64,000 bases of DNA, taken from positions 131,422-195,421 of the forward strand of contig JADKEB010000013.1 in the NCBI GenBank assembly GCA_016718205.1, written 5' to 3'. Made by a program: the position numbers and the translations under genes. Positions 1 through 9,154 of this stretch are shown in pieces. Position 1 is the first letter of the stretch. Every line of letters starts with the position of its first letter. Below the pieces are notes generated by a model, which saw only the letters and a list, made by a program, of their open reading frames with translations, did not search any database and had not been told where the DNA came from. Origin of the DNA: Saprospiraceae bacterium (GTDB taxonomy: Bacteria > Bacteroidota > Bacteroidia > Chitinophagales > Saprospiraceae).

Positions 1-635
1 AATCACTATCGATCTGAATCCAAAAGCCAATTACTGATTTCAGGAAATACACTACCTGCTTGTAGTAAAAGTTTTATAACCAAGGCAAAAAAGGCCAATC
101 CTAACAACCATCGTACGGCTTTTGGCCATATTGTTTTTATATGACCAAGATGAGTCAAGACTTTTTTTACCATCATCGACAAACCCCAAAGTTGGAGTAA
201 TACAGCTGCTACAGGTAATATCAATACATACCAAGGGAGTTTGGCCCATAATATCGAAAGAAAATAAGCAGGGATACAAGCTATAAAAAATGTTTTAAAC
301 AGTTTTGAGTCGTATGAAAAAGAAGGAAATTCTGAAAATTTATCCATTATAAGTCCCATGATAGCAAAGAAAAACCATCCGCTATACTGAAAATGGAGAT
401 AAAAATATACAGACCCAAGGTAGGCATGTTAACTGATATTTTTTGTCACCATCATATATGACAGATAAAAGGTTCCGAGCGATGACAAAACATTAAATAG
501 CAATGCCGCCTTAAACCAATTTTTGGATGGATGGTCAGGCATATTCATCAAATCTTTAAAGTAGTGATACGCAAAACCATAACCTATGAGTATAGATAAA
601 GTAGAAAAAGTGATGATTTATTAGATCGCATTCAT
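1..635 (-). pseudogene. Decayed multi-pass membrane protein gene, runs off the window
   Basis: Reading the minus strand from an ATG at 635, the frame meets two consecutive TAA stops (623-618) after four codons. It then continues as a hydrophobic protein (IITFSTLSILIGYGFAYH...) to a stop near 430. A second frame resumes directly with YLGSVYFYLHFQYSGWFFF and runs on through MGLIMDKFSEFPSF to a TAG at 6-8. A third frame (FGFRSIVI) picks up at about base 25 and leaves the window. The pieces read as one membrane protein of a Bacteroidota family of unknown function, broken by two nonsense codons and two frameshifts. The longest intact piece, 6-359, encodes 117 residues with about three membrane segments. 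That the pieces belong together is inferred from their order and from remembered family sequence. Confidence 0.6.
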
Positions 636-860
636 TTTTTAAGTCAACCTTGATGCTGCGTCTTTCCGCATTTTTTCTTGATTGCATCTAATCCTTTTTT
701 TACTTCATCATATGCTTAGCTTACGAAAACAAACCCTCTGCCTTTTCTCCAAAAGTAAATAATGTAAATAAATATCTTTAGTAGGGAACTACAAAAACAA
801 CATTTTAAATAATGTATAAGCTCACGGCCATGGTCTAATTCTAATTTCCCTTTCTTAAAA
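636..860. other. Intergenic stretch with a possible gene scrap
   Basis: No intact gene. On the minus strand, 644-760 reads FWRKGRGFVFVS, a TAA stop, then a lysine-rich tail YDEVKKGLDAIKKKCGKTQ ending in TGA at 644-646. It looks like the 3' end of a decayed gene upstream of the membrane pseudogene, but I do not recognise it. Confidence 0.3.
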
Positions 861-2753
861 TCATTGACTGATATATTTTTGATATTCCTTTACCTTTGCC
901 TGATTACCCAGATTTTGATATGCCGTAATAACACTTTTTACATATTCGGGACCTGGTTTGAGTTCGTAAGCTTTCTCAAAGTGTTCAGCGGCTTTCTGAT
1001 GATTGCCCAGAACACCATAAGATACACCCGTGAGGTACCAGGTCTCTGCATCTCTATTATTGAAAAGCAAGGATTTCCCAAGCAAATCTTGTGATTTAGT
1101 GATATTCTGTTCGATTTCTCCGGCCTTCCTGCCCAACTCTCTGTATGCAAGGGCTTTGTTTAGATTTACTATATCTTTAAGGTCATTTACCTGGTCATAG
1201 TATTTTATGGCGTCTTCGTATCGTTTTTGTTTGATTCTGATATTGCCAAGGGTCAGGTACGCTGTAGGAACAGGTCTGATGTTCATGATGGCATTACAAT
1301 GTTGTTCTGCTTTATCCAGCATCGATGATATTTCTTCGGGTGACAAGCTTTTTGTTTCTGAAGCTTTTACCAATTGGTCAGCGGCGCCATTTTGAAGCCG
1401 GACACTTTGTGTATGGGTTGCAGCATCTTTGGTGATAAGTATGAAGTTGTCCTTCCAGTCTGTATTTCTTGTTATAGTTTTGAATGCAAACCCAACACCA
1501 ATCACACTGGCAATGCCAACAAAAACCATATTTTTTGACAAAGCATGTTTGATATTGTTTTCTTCAGCACTATTATCTTTCATAAAAAATCTTCCTGCCA
1601 GATACATCATGCCTGCCACAAACCAAAATGAAGCCAGAAAAGCCAGTCTTTCTCCAAACATCGTTCCGATGACCAAAGGAATCTGACTGAAAAGAGAAAT
1701 AGCGAGCATATAGCCAAGGATCAAAAAGGATAGCATATTTTTTGCCTTAAACCCTTTAAAAAATACTATTGCAAGTATGGTATGCAGAAAAATCGATGCC
1801 CATACCACTAGATTTTTAAAATCAGTGACTGGTATCACTATATAGCTGTAATCACATGCCAAAGGATGCGGAAACACTTGTAGAGTGATATATTTCCACA
1901 ATATGACCAATGCAGTAGCTAGTTTTTCACCCCAACCCTGAGCACTGACTATGGGATTATCCATAATATCAGTTGCCGGTGATGGCTGTGAACCAAAAAT
2001 AGATGCTCTTATCGCAAGTAATATCAAAACCGGAATGACAAACCATATACCATCCATGATGCTTTGTTTGACGTTTTTTTGTCCGATCCACCAGGCCATC
2101 ATACCAAACACAGGAAACATAGTGACTGCACTTTCTTTGGATATCAAAGCCAAAAAATACAGTATCAGGGATGAAAAAATCCATTTCTTGCTTTGAAGTG
2201 TGATATATCTATGAAAGGTGAAAAATGATGCCAATATAAAAAACAGGGACATGATTTCATCGCGGGATTTGATATTGGCGACTACTTCGGTATGTATAGG
2301 GTGTAATGCAAATAAAATAGCCATTGTTGTTGGTAACAAGATATTTTGCCCCTTAAACCAGCCTCTCAAAACCAAAAACATCAGTACAACGCTTGCCGCA
2401 TACCAAAACACATTAAAAAAATGGTGTATTGCCGGATTATTGGGTGAAATCTGCCATTCTACTGCAAATTGTACCAAAGATACAGGTCGATACAATTGTC
2501 CGCCAAAATTATTTTCACGATACCCTCCTTTCAGGATATCTCCTACTCCAGCCACGCCGGATGTTACATTTTTATTCAACTCGATAGCCAGAGGATCGTC
2601 CAATACAAAACCGTGCCCAATAGTATTAAAATATACCACAAATGACAAAAAAAACAGCGTGGCACAGATCATCCATAAGACCTTATTACCTTCGGTCTGT
2701 TGTTCTACCGGATTTTGTTTGACAGATTTACTTTCGACTTTTGATTTTTTCAT
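861..2753 (-). CDS. GT-C-fold membrane glycosyltransferase-like protein with C-terminal TPRs
   Basis: About 630 residues. The start is placed at MKKSKVESKS (ATG at 2753-2751) rather than a non-ATG codon 16 codons upstream, because the polar N-terminus then leads into the first membrane helix. The first loop carries the acidic pair VLDDPLAI, followed by YRPVSLVQFAVEW and HPIHTEVVANIKSRDE, which matches the GT-C layout of TMTC/DUF1736-type proteins. About ten hydrophobic segments follow. The last 150 residues hold three or four tetratricopeptide repeats (for example YLTLGNIRIKQKRYEDAIKY and ETWYLTGVSYGVLGNHQKAA). By family it may transfer a sugar from a lipid carrier to proteins outside the inner membrane; the substrate is unknown. 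Confidence 0.7.
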   Translation of the reverse strand: MKKSKVESKSVKQNPVEQQTEGNKVLWMICATLFFLSFVVYFNTIGHGFVLDDPLAIELNKNVTSGVAGVGDILKGGYRENNFGGQLYRPVSLVQFAVEWQISPNNPAIHHFFNVFWYAASVVLMFLVLRGWFKGQNILLPTTMAILFALHPIHTEVVANIKSRDEIMSLFFILASFFTFHRYITLQSKKWIFSSLILYFLALISKESAVTMFPVFGMMAWWIGQKNVKQSIMDGIWFVIPVLILLAIRASIFGSQPSPATDIMDNPIVSAQGWGEKLATALVILWKYITLQVFPHPLACDYSYIVIPVTDFKNLVVWASIFLHTILAIVFFKGFKAKNMLSFLILGYMLAISLFSQIPLVIGTMFGERLAFLASFWFVAGMMYLAGRFFMKDNSAEENNIKHALSKNMVFVGIASVIGVGFAFKTITRNTDWKDNFILITKDAATHTQSVRLQNGAADQLVKASETKSLSPEEISSMLDKAEQHCNAIMNIRPVPTAYLTLGNIRIKQKRYEDAIKYYDQVNDLKDIVNLNKALAYRELGRKAGEIEQNITKSQDLLGKSLLFNNRDAETWYLTGVSYGVLGNHQKAAEHFEKAYELKPGPEYVKSVITAYQNLGNQAKVKEYQKYISQ

Positions 2754-2882
2754 CTCTGAACATTTAGATAGCAAATATAAAGTAAGTATCTTAAAAAGCA
2801 AAAGACTACAAATGTGTTGCTACAAATTATATGATTATGTTTATTGGCTAGATAGGCAGAACATCAAATTTTATCAAGGTAA

Positions 2883-3650
2883 TTAAAATCTGACTCTAAC
2901 TTCCTTGTCCAAATATGGATAAACAACTTTTGTCAAATGCAAACCATTTGGATGCGCCATCAGATTAAATTTCAACTTTTCCTTTCCGGAAGATACATTG
3001 ACAAAAGTGTCCCAGCTCATCTTTCCTGTGGATAAGGCAAGCAGTCTTCCCGTGATGATCCTGATCATTGACTTCAAAAATCTGTTGGCCGTGAATTTTA
3101 ATATAAGCCTTTTGTTATCTTCAATCATTTCCGCAGATGCTTCATATATGGTGCACAAAGTATTGTTCACCCTGTCAGGAGTAAGGCACATATATCTGAA
3201 ATCTTCTGTTTCTTTCAAATATTGAAGTCCTTTTTGCATCATTTCTATATCAGGCTTAATATCTCTTGCATAATAGCTAAATGTTTCCAGATATGGATTT
3301 TTTTTAAAGTGGACGTGATATTCATAACTTCTTTTTATAGCATCGTACCTACTATGCGCACGTTCAGGCATTTCTATTATTTCAAAGACAGAGATATCAT
3401 CAGGCAAAACACGATTCAACCGTTCTACAGGATCATATGCCCATACTCCTTCGTAATCAAAATGTGCAAAATATTGCATAGCATGAACACCTGCATCTGT
3501 ACGACCACAACCCATAATGGTAGTAGTTGTACCAGTCATTTTTGTGATAGCATTCTCAAGAATTTGCTGTATACTATATTCCGTATTGATTTGCCTTTGC
3601 CATCCTCTGTATAAAGTGCCTTTATATGCTAAATGAATAAAATATCTCAT
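2883..3650 (-). CDS. truA: tRNA pseudouridine(38-40) synthase TruA
   Basis: 255 residues, normal TruA length. It isomerises uridine to pseudouridine at positions 38-40 of the tRNA anticodon arm. The catalytic aspartate is Asp52 in CGRTDAGVHA. The N-terminus (RYFIHLAYKGTLYRGWQRQ) and the later blocks FMCL-like RYMCLTPDRVNNT and FTANRFLKSMIRIITGRLL are typical. It lies 130 bp upstream of the GT-C/TPR gene on the same strand; the two could be co-transcribed but do not overlap. Confidence 0.95.
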   Translation of the reverse strand: MRYFIHLAYKGTLYRGWQRQINTEYSIQQILENAITKMTGTTTTIMGCGRTDAGVHAMQYFAHFDYEGVWAYDPVERLNRVLPDDISVFEIIEMPERAHSRYDAIKRSYEYHVHFKKNPYLETFSYYARDIKPDIEMMQKGLQYLKETEDFRYMCLTPDRVNNTLCTIYEASAEMIEDNKRLILKFTANRFLKSMIRIITGRLLALSTGKMSWDTFVNVSSGKEKLKFNLMAHPNGLHLTKVVYPYLDKEVRVRF

Positions 3651-3756
3651 TGAAAATTATAATAAAAATTAACTGCAATTCACGAAATAAAATTTCAAAA
3701 TCAAAAAAAATCTTAAAAAAATCAAAATTAATCATATCGTGGAACTAATTTAGCAT

Positions 3757-3764
3757 TATATTTG
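3757..3764 (+). promoter_or_regulatory. Putative -7 box of the arginine gene cluster
   Basis: TATATTTG fits the Bacteroidota TAnnTTTG element. I see no convincing -33 TTG at normal spacing. If used, it gives an untranslated leader of about 230 nt before the GNAT gene, long enough for a regulatory structure or leader peptide. Confidence 0.4.
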
Positions 3765-3859
3765 TATTCTGATTTGCAAAAATATTCTTAAGCGAAGTGT
3801 TGACAAATTTATCATACCGTTTTATACACCTTTTTCAATATTCCCTGATATTGGTTATA

Positions 3860-3922
3860 ATGGCTGTTTCTGCACCTGTGCATTGCTTTGCACCTTCTAC
3901 TATTAGCCATAGGCGGATCTGA
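3860..3922 (+). CDS. Possible 20-codon leader peptide ahead of the arginine operon
   Basis: A short frame from ATG at 3860 to TGA at 3920 encodes MAVSAPVHCFAPSTISHRRI. It ends His-Arg-Arg-Ile, with AGG and CGG as adjacent arginine codons just before the stop. It sits between the putative promoter and the first gene of the arginine cluster, where an attenuating leader peptide would lie. There is no clear ribosome site, and a frame this short can occur by chance. Confidence 0.2.
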   Translation: MAVSAPVHCFAPSTISHRRI

Positions 3923-4002
3923 TTTCCACCTACTCATCTGGATATTTTGTAGTATTTTTTGGCTATTTTTTTTCTCAAAACCATTCTAAAACAATTTTAT
4001 AC

Positions 4003-4713
4003 ATGACTATAGTCAATGATGACATCCTCGTAATGGAAGCCTCCAGCATTCATGCCGGATACAGTCAGATCATCTGTGATGAGATGGAATCCTCCGCAAA
4101 AGTGAGAGGTACAGGTATCGCCAAGAGAAGTCCTGACTATATCTCTCACAAAATGGAAGAAGGTAAAGCTGTCATCGCGCTGACCAAAGATGGTACCTGG
4201 GTAGGATTCTGTTATATAGAAACCTGGGAAGGCGAATACGTAGCCAATTCAGGGCTTATCGTCTCCCCGGAATTTAGAAAAACCGGAGTAGCGAAAAACA
4301 TAAAACAGAAAATATTTGACCTGTCCAGACGCCAATACCCTGATGCTAAAATCTTCGGACTCACTACGGGCCTTGCTGTTATGAAAATCAACAGTGATCT
4401 GGGCTATGAACCAGTCACCTACAGCGAACTCACGCAGGATGAAAAGTTTTGGGCCGGTTGCAAAAGTTGTGTCAATTTTGATATCCTCACAGCCAAAGAT
4501 CGAAAAAACTGTCTATGCACTGCCATGCTTTACGACCCGAAAGAGCACGCACCTATAGAACAGATCAAAGAAGAGTTTAAGGAAAACGCACACATTTTTG
4601 AAAGATTTATGAAGATCAAAAGATTCAGTTTTCTGCATGGACTTTTCGTTAAAGGCAAGATGTCAGACACCAAAGTCAGAAGTTTTGCCAAAGTATTAAT
4701 GTCAACCCTTTAA
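4003..4713 (+). CDS. GNAT-family N-acyltransferase of the arginine cluster
   Basis: 236 residues. The N-terminal 150 residues form a GNAT domain; the acyl-CoA pyrophosphate loop is RKTGVAKNI, after the strand YVANSGLIVSPEF. It opens the arginine cluster, 23 bp before argG, the place where Bacteroidota carry the glutamate N-acyltransferase that starts the pathway. If the carbamoyltransferase downstream is the succinyl type, this enzyme may use succinyl-CoA; that is inference. The C-terminal part has a CxxC...CxC cysteine set (GCKSCVNFD, RKNCLCTAM) that could bind metal, which is not part of a plain GNAT fold. A second ATG at 4033 (MEASSIHAGY) may be the true start. Confidence 0.75.
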   Translation: MTIVNDDILVMEASSIHAGYSQIICDEMESSAKVRGTGIAKRSPDYISHKMEEGKAVIALTKDGTWVGFCYIETWEGEYVANSGLIVSPEFRKTGVAKNIKQKIFDLSRRQYPDAKIFGLTTGLAVMKINSDLGYEPVTYSELTQDEKFWAGCKSCVNFDILTAKDRKNCLCTAMLYDPKEHAPIEQIKEEFKENAHIFERFMKIKRFSFLHGLFVKGKMSDTKVRSFAKVLMSTL

Positions 4714-4736
4714 TTTATCAAAAAATCCGGAAAAAT

Positions 4737-5942
4737 ATGAGTCATACATCTGTTGTCCTTGGTTTCAGTGGCGGACTGGACACTTCCTATTGTGTCAAAT
4801 ATCTGACCGATGAGCTGGGTTATGAAATCCATAGTGTTACCGTCAATACCGGCGGATTTGATGCTGAAGAATTGGATAAAATAGAAGCCCACGCGTTGAA
4901 TCTGGGTGTAAAATCACACAAAAATATAGATGCCACCAGATCATATTACGATGATATCATCAAATATCTCATTTTTGGCAATGTCCTTAAAAACAACACT
5001 TATCCGCTGTCAGTAAGTGCCGAAAGACTAAGTCAGGCCATGCACATAGCAAAACATGCCAACGATCTGGGCATCAAGACAGTGGTACATGGCAGTACGG
5101 GTGCAGGAAATGATCAGGTCAGATTTGATTTGATCCTTCAGATGATGATACCCGATGTGGAGATCATCACGCCCATCAGGGATATGAAACTCAGCCGACA
5201 GACTGAAATCGACTATCTCAAATCCAAAGGAGTTGCTATGAATTTTGAGAAGGCGGCGTACTCCATCAACAAAGGCTTGTGGGGAACCAGCATTGGTGGT
5301 AAAGAAACTCTCACATCCCATGGTATGATACCGGAAGAAGCCTGGCCAAGTCAACTTACTGCTACTGAAGAAAAATCCATCACTATTTCCTTTGAAAAAG
5401 GAGAGATCACAGCGATAGATGATACGGCGGCATTTGATCATCCCGCTGATGCTATTACCCATTTGCAAAAGATAGCATCTGCATACGCTATCGGCAGAGA
5501 TATACATATCGGTGATACCATCATAGGCATCAAAGGGAGAGTGGGTTTCGAAGCCGCAGCTCCTATGGTCATCATTAAAGCCCACCACGCCCTGGAAAAA
5601 CACGTACTCACCAAGTGGCAACTTTCCTGGAAGGACCAATTGTCACAGTTTTATGGCAACTGGCTGCACGAAGGACAAATACTAGACCCTGTAATGCGGG
5701 ACATTGAAGCATTTTTCAACAATTCTCAGCAATATGTGACTGGAAAAGTGTTCGTAAAACTCATGCCATACAGATTTATGGTAGAAGGCATAGAGTCGGA
5801 CCATGATCTGATGAGCAGTAAATTCGGTAGTTATGGAGAGATGAACAATACCTGGAGTGGCGAAGATGTAAGGGGATTTACCAAAATATTTGGTAATCAA
5901 ACATCCATTTTTCATAAAGTGAATGATATACAATATAAGTAA
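4737..5942 (+). CDS. argG: Argininosuccinate synthase
   Basis: 401 residues. It joins citrulline and aspartate with ATP to give argininosuccinate. The N-type ATP-pyrophosphatase P-loop FSGGLDTS lies at residues 10-17. VHGSTGAGNDQVRFD is the nucleotide/citrulline-binding block, and SINKGLWGTSIGGKE is also typical. The length and sequence style fit the Bacteroidota form. It follows the GNAT gene by 23 bp and precedes argC by 119 bp. Confidence 0.95.
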   Translation: MSHTSVVLGFSGGLDTSYCVKYLTDELGYEIHSVTVNTGGFDAEELDKIEAHALNLGVKSHKNIDATRSYYDDIIKYLIFGNVLKNNTYPLSVSAERLSQAMHIAKHANDLGIKTVVHGSTGAGNDQVRFDLILQMMIPDVEIITPIRDMKLSRQTEIDYLKSKGVAMNFEKAAYSINKGLWGTSIGGKETLTSHGMIPEEAWPSQLTATEEKSITISFEKGEITAIDDTAAFDHPADAITHLQKIASAYAIGRDIHIGDTIIGIKGRVGFEAAAPMVIIKAHHALEKHVLTKWQLSWKDQLSQFYGNWLHEGQILDPVMRDIEAFFNNSQQYVTGKVFVKLMPYRFMVEGIESDHDLMSSKFGSYGEMNNTWSGEDVRGFTKIFGNQTSIFHKVNDIQYK

Positions 5943-6061
5943 ACTATCGAACAACCGAATAGGGAATGATGGTAGCGGAGGAAAGATAACGAACAACCGA
6001 ACGACGAACATTTCGAATGACGAACAAACGAATGACAGCTAATAGCTAAAAAACCAAAAAA
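5943..6061 (+). repeat. Short degenerate CGAAC/CGAAT repeats inside the arginine operon
   Basis: The gap between argG and argC holds two copies of GAACAACCGAA and several spaced CGAAC/CGAAT words over about 90 bp (5948-6034). It is the only long gap in the cluster. It looks like slippage-derived filler; I see no promoter in it. Confidence 0.45.
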
Positions 6062-7039
6062 ATGATAAAAGCAGGAATAATTGGTGGAGCCGGATATACC
6101 GGTGGCGAATTGATCAGAATCCTTCTGAATCATCCTGATGTACTCATTTCATTTGTTCAGAGCAAAAGCAATGCCGGCAATAAAATTTCATCCATACATA
6201 CTGATCTGGAAGGCGACACCGAACTTGTTTTCAGCAAAGAGATGGACGAAAACGTTGATGTTATTTTCTTTTGTACCGGCCACGGCGAAAGCACCGCCCT
6301 TTTACCTGCGCTTAATATACCGACAAGTATAAAAATCATAGACTTGTCCAATGACTTTCGTTTACATCCCAACAATGTATCCGGAAACCGACACTTTGTG
6401 TATGGTCTCCCTGAAATCAATAAGGCTGCCATCACCTCTGCCGATGCTGTTGCCAATCCCGGATGTTTTGCCTCTGCTATACAACTGGCCATCTTACCAT
6501 TGATAGCTTCAGGGCATACATCAGACTTTTATGTGACCGGGATCACAGGATCGACAGGGGCAGGACAGTCACTGAGCCAGACATCACACTTTTCATGGCG
6601 GACCAACAATATTCAGGCTTACAAAACACTCACCCACCAGCATCTGGGAGAAATCACACAGTCTTGCCAGCAAATATGCCCAAGTGAATCAGTACCTGAG
6701 GTACATTTTGTGCCCTGGCGCGGGGACTTTTCAAGGGGTATCTTCGTCAGTGCACAGACAAAATCAACATTGACTTTCGATGAAATAAATAATATCTATA
6801 CTGACTTTTACGCCAATGCGGCATTTGTACATTTGTCCGATCAGGCTATTCACCTCAAACAAGTCATCAATACCAACAAATGCCTGATACAGATTGAAAA
6901 AACCGGAGATCAGCTGGTCATTCATTCTGTCATCGATAACCTTGTCAAGGGTGCAAGCGGACAGGCAGTCCAAAATATGAATCTTATGTTCGGTATTGAT
7001 GAAAAAGCAGGCCTTCACCTGAAAGCATCGGCTTTCTGA
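6062..7039 (+). CDS. argC: N-acetyl-gamma-glutamyl-phosphate reductase
   Basis: 325 residues. It reduces N-acylglutamyl phosphate to the semialdehyde with NADPH. The Rossmann start GIIGGAGYTGGEL is at residues 5-17 and the catalytic cysteine is Cys135 in NPGCFAS. HQHLGEI and HFVPWRGDFSRGI supply the usual histidine and substrate blocks. It lies 14 bp before argD, so the two are surely co-transcribed. Confidence 0.93.
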   Translation: MIKAGIIGGAGYTGGELIRILLNHPDVLISFVQSKSNAGNKISSIHTDLEGDTELVFSKEMDENVDVIFFCTGHGESTALLPALNIPTSIKIIDLSNDFRLHPNNVSGNRHFVYGLPEINKAAITSADAVANPGCFASAIQLAILPLIASGHTSDFYVTGITGSTGAGQSLSQTSHFSWRTNNIQAYKTLTHQHLGEITQSCQQICPSESVPEVHFVPWRGDFSRGIFVSAQTKSTLTFDEINNIYTDFYANAAFVHLSDQAIHLKQVINTNKCLIQIEKTGDQLVIHSVIDNLVKGASGQAVQNMNLMFGIDEKAGLHLKASAF

Positions 7040-7053
7040 TAAATACCTTCCCT

Positions 7054-8196
7054 ATGCATCTATTTGACGTTTACAGCATTCAGCAAATCAATATCACCAA
7101 AGCCAAAGGATCTTATGTCTGGGACGAAACCGGCCAAAAATATCTCGATATGTATGGCGGACATGCCGTAATCAGCATTGGACATCTACATGATCATTGG
7201 CAAAAAGCATTAAAAGATCAGCTGGACAAGATCGCTTTTTACAGCAACTCCATCATCATCAGGCTGCAGGAGGAACTGGCTCAAAAACTGGGAGAAGTGT
7301 CGGGCAAAGAAGATTATAGTTTATTCCTGTGCAACTCAGGAGCTGAAGCGAATGAAAATGCACTCAAACTCGCATCTTTTCATACAGGTCGTAAAAAAGT
7401 AGTCACTTTCACCGGTGCATTTCATGGTAGAACATCACTGGCTGTAGCAGCCACCGACAATCCTGCCATAGTGGCTCCGGTCAATTATACCGGAGATATC
7501 ATCCGTTTACCATTCAATGATGAGCAGGCACTCACCGAGTATTTTACTAAATACGGACAAGAAATATGCGCCGTCATCATCGAAGGTATACAAGGTGTAG
7601 GCGGTATTTATGAAGCTGATGCCTCCTTTTTACAAACCATCAGAAAACTTTGTGATCAGTATGGCAGTGTTTATATAGCTGATAGTGTCCAGTGCGGATA
7701 TGGTAGATCGGGTACTTTTTTTGCTCATGATGCAGCCGGAGTAAATGCCGACATATATACCATGGCCAAAGGTATGGGCAACGGATTTCCGGTGGCTGGT
7801 ATTGCCATAGCCCCTAAGTTTGAAGCTAAAAAAGGGATGCTGGGTACTACTTTCGGAGGTAATCACCTGGCATGTACTGCCGCTGTTGCAGTGCTTGATG
7901 TCATCCAACAGGATAATCTGATCGAAAATGCAGCAACGCTAGGCCAATATATCATCAACAGATTACAATCATATCCTGAAGTAAAGTCTGTTCGTGGACG
8001 TGGATTGATGATCGGATTTGAAATGAATGAACCATTTACCAAAACCCTGAAATCAGATTTACTGTCCAAATGCAACATTTTTACCGGTGAAGCCAAAAAT
8101 AATACCATCCGGTTGCTGCCATCTCTGGCCCTTACCCGAGGAGAAGCTGATCAGTTTTTTACATCTTTCGAATCATTGATACAAACCCCATCCTGA
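7054..8196 (+). CDS. argD: Acetylornithine (N-acylornithine) aminotransferase
   Basis: 380 residues, class III PLP aminotransferase. NSGAEAN at 94-100 binds the cofactor phosphate, ADSVQCGYGRSG at 209-220 holds the pyridine-nitrogen aspartate (Asp210), and Lys239 in MAKGMGNG forms the Schiff base. The usual DEVQ is DSVQ here. It is one base from the next gene's ATG region, indicating translational coupling in the cluster. Length is normal. Confidence 0.92.
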   Translation: MHLFDVYSIQQINITKAKGSYVWDETGQKYLDMYGGHAVISIGHLHDHWQKALKDQLDKIAFYSNSIIIRLQEELAQKLGEVSGKEDYSLFLCNSGAEANENALKLASFHTGRKKVVTFTGAFHGRTSLAVAATDNPAIVAPVNYTGDIIRLPFNDEQALTEYFTKYGQEICAVIIEGIQGVGGIYEADASFLQTIRKLCDQYGSVYIADSVQCGYGRSGTFFAHDAAGVNADIYTMAKGMGNGFPVAGIAIAPKFEAKKGMLGTTFGGNHLACTAAVAVLDVIQQDNLIENAATLGQYIINRLQSYPEVKSVRGRGLMIGFEMNEPFTKTLKSDLLSKCNIFTGEAKNNTIRLLPSLALTRGEADQFFTSFESLIQTPS

Positions 8197-8197
8197 T

Positions 8198-9154
8198 ATG
8201 CAAAATTTTATTTCTACCCACGATGTTGCCGATATTTCAGCATTGATTGATCTGGCACTGAAGTACAAAAGGAATCCTTTAGCTGACAAAAGTTTAGGCA
8301 TCGGCAAAAGACTGGGACTTCTATTTATGAATCCCAGCCTACGTACGAGAATCAGCACGCAGATAGCAGCTCAGAATCTTGGTATGGAAAGTTACGTCCT
8401 CAATGTAGGCAATGACAACTGGCAGCTGGAATTTGGCGAAGGAGCTATTATGAACGGGACCACCGTCGAACACATCAAGGATGCTGCACCGATTTTCGGA
8501 GAGTATTTTGACATCATAGGATTAAGGACCTTTCCGGGGCTGAAGGACAGAGATCTGGACTATAGTGAAAATGTGATCCGAAGTCTTCAGAAATACTGCA
8601 ACATTCCTGTGCTGAGTCTGGAAAGTGCCACGTTACACCCATTGCAAAGTCTCACTGATTTAATTACCATCAATGAAAACTGGAATCAGCCTCGCAAACC
8701 AAAAGTCGTCCTGACCTGGGCACCGCACATCAAGCCCATACCTCAGTGTGTGGCCAATAGTTTTGCGCAATGGGTCAATGCCTGGGATGGAGCGGACTTT
8801 GTCATCACCCATCCTGAAGGGTACGAGTTAGATACTTCTTACACCAATGGGGCCACAATCACACACAATCAGGAAGAAGCACTAAGGGATGCAGACTTTG
8901 TATATGTCAAAAACTGGAGTGGTTATGACAACTACGGTGAGGTAAAAACGGATGGCAACGACTGGATGCTCACTGAAAAACACATGTCATGGACCCATGA
9001 TGCCCATACCATGCACTGCCTGCCGGTAAGGCGCAATGTCGAGCTGAGTGACGAAATCCTGGATCATCCCAATTGCCTTACCACCACACAAGCGGCCAAC
9101 AGGGTGTGGGCTGCCCAGGCGGTGTTGAGTGCTATTTTGAATGAAGGGAAATAG
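8198..9154 (+). CDS. argF': N-acylornithine carbamoyltransferase, probably N-succinylornithine type
   Basis: 318 residues. The carbamoyl-phosphate loop reads NPSLRTRIS where classical ornithine transcarbamylases have STRTR. HPLQSLTDLIT and HCLPVRRNVELSDE complete the active site. This is the ArgF' family, which carbamoylates an N-acylated ornithine. At residue 90 (TTVEH), the position that is Glu in N-acetylornithine enzymes and Pro in the Bacteroides fragilis N-succinylornithine enzyme, it has Val. From the published switching of specificity at this residue, a non-acidic residue favours the succinyl substrate. The start is one base after the argD stop. Confidence 0.88.
   Translation: MQNFISTHDVADISALIDLALKYKRNPLADKSLGIGKRLGLLFMNPSLRTRISTQIAAQNLGMESYVLNVGNDNWQLEFGEGAIMNGTTVEHIKDAAPIFGEYFDIIGLRTFPGLKDRDLDYSENVIRSLQKYCNIPVLSLESATLHPLQSLTDLITINENWNQPRKPKVVLTWAPHIKPIPQCVANSFAQWVNAWDGADFVITHPEGYELDTSYTNGATITHNQEEALRDADFVYVKNWSGYDNYGEVKTDGNDWMLTEKHMSWTHDAHTMHCLPVRRNVELSDEILDHPNCLTTTQAANRVWAAQAVLSAILNEGK

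Noticed and set aside
2218..2886. Long plus-strand frame (222 codons) opposite the GT-C/TPR gene
   Set aside because: It is the shadow of a well-supported membrane-protein gene and shows no family features.
5028..5639. Minus-strand frame of 203 codons inside argG
   Set aside because: argG is certain on the other strand.
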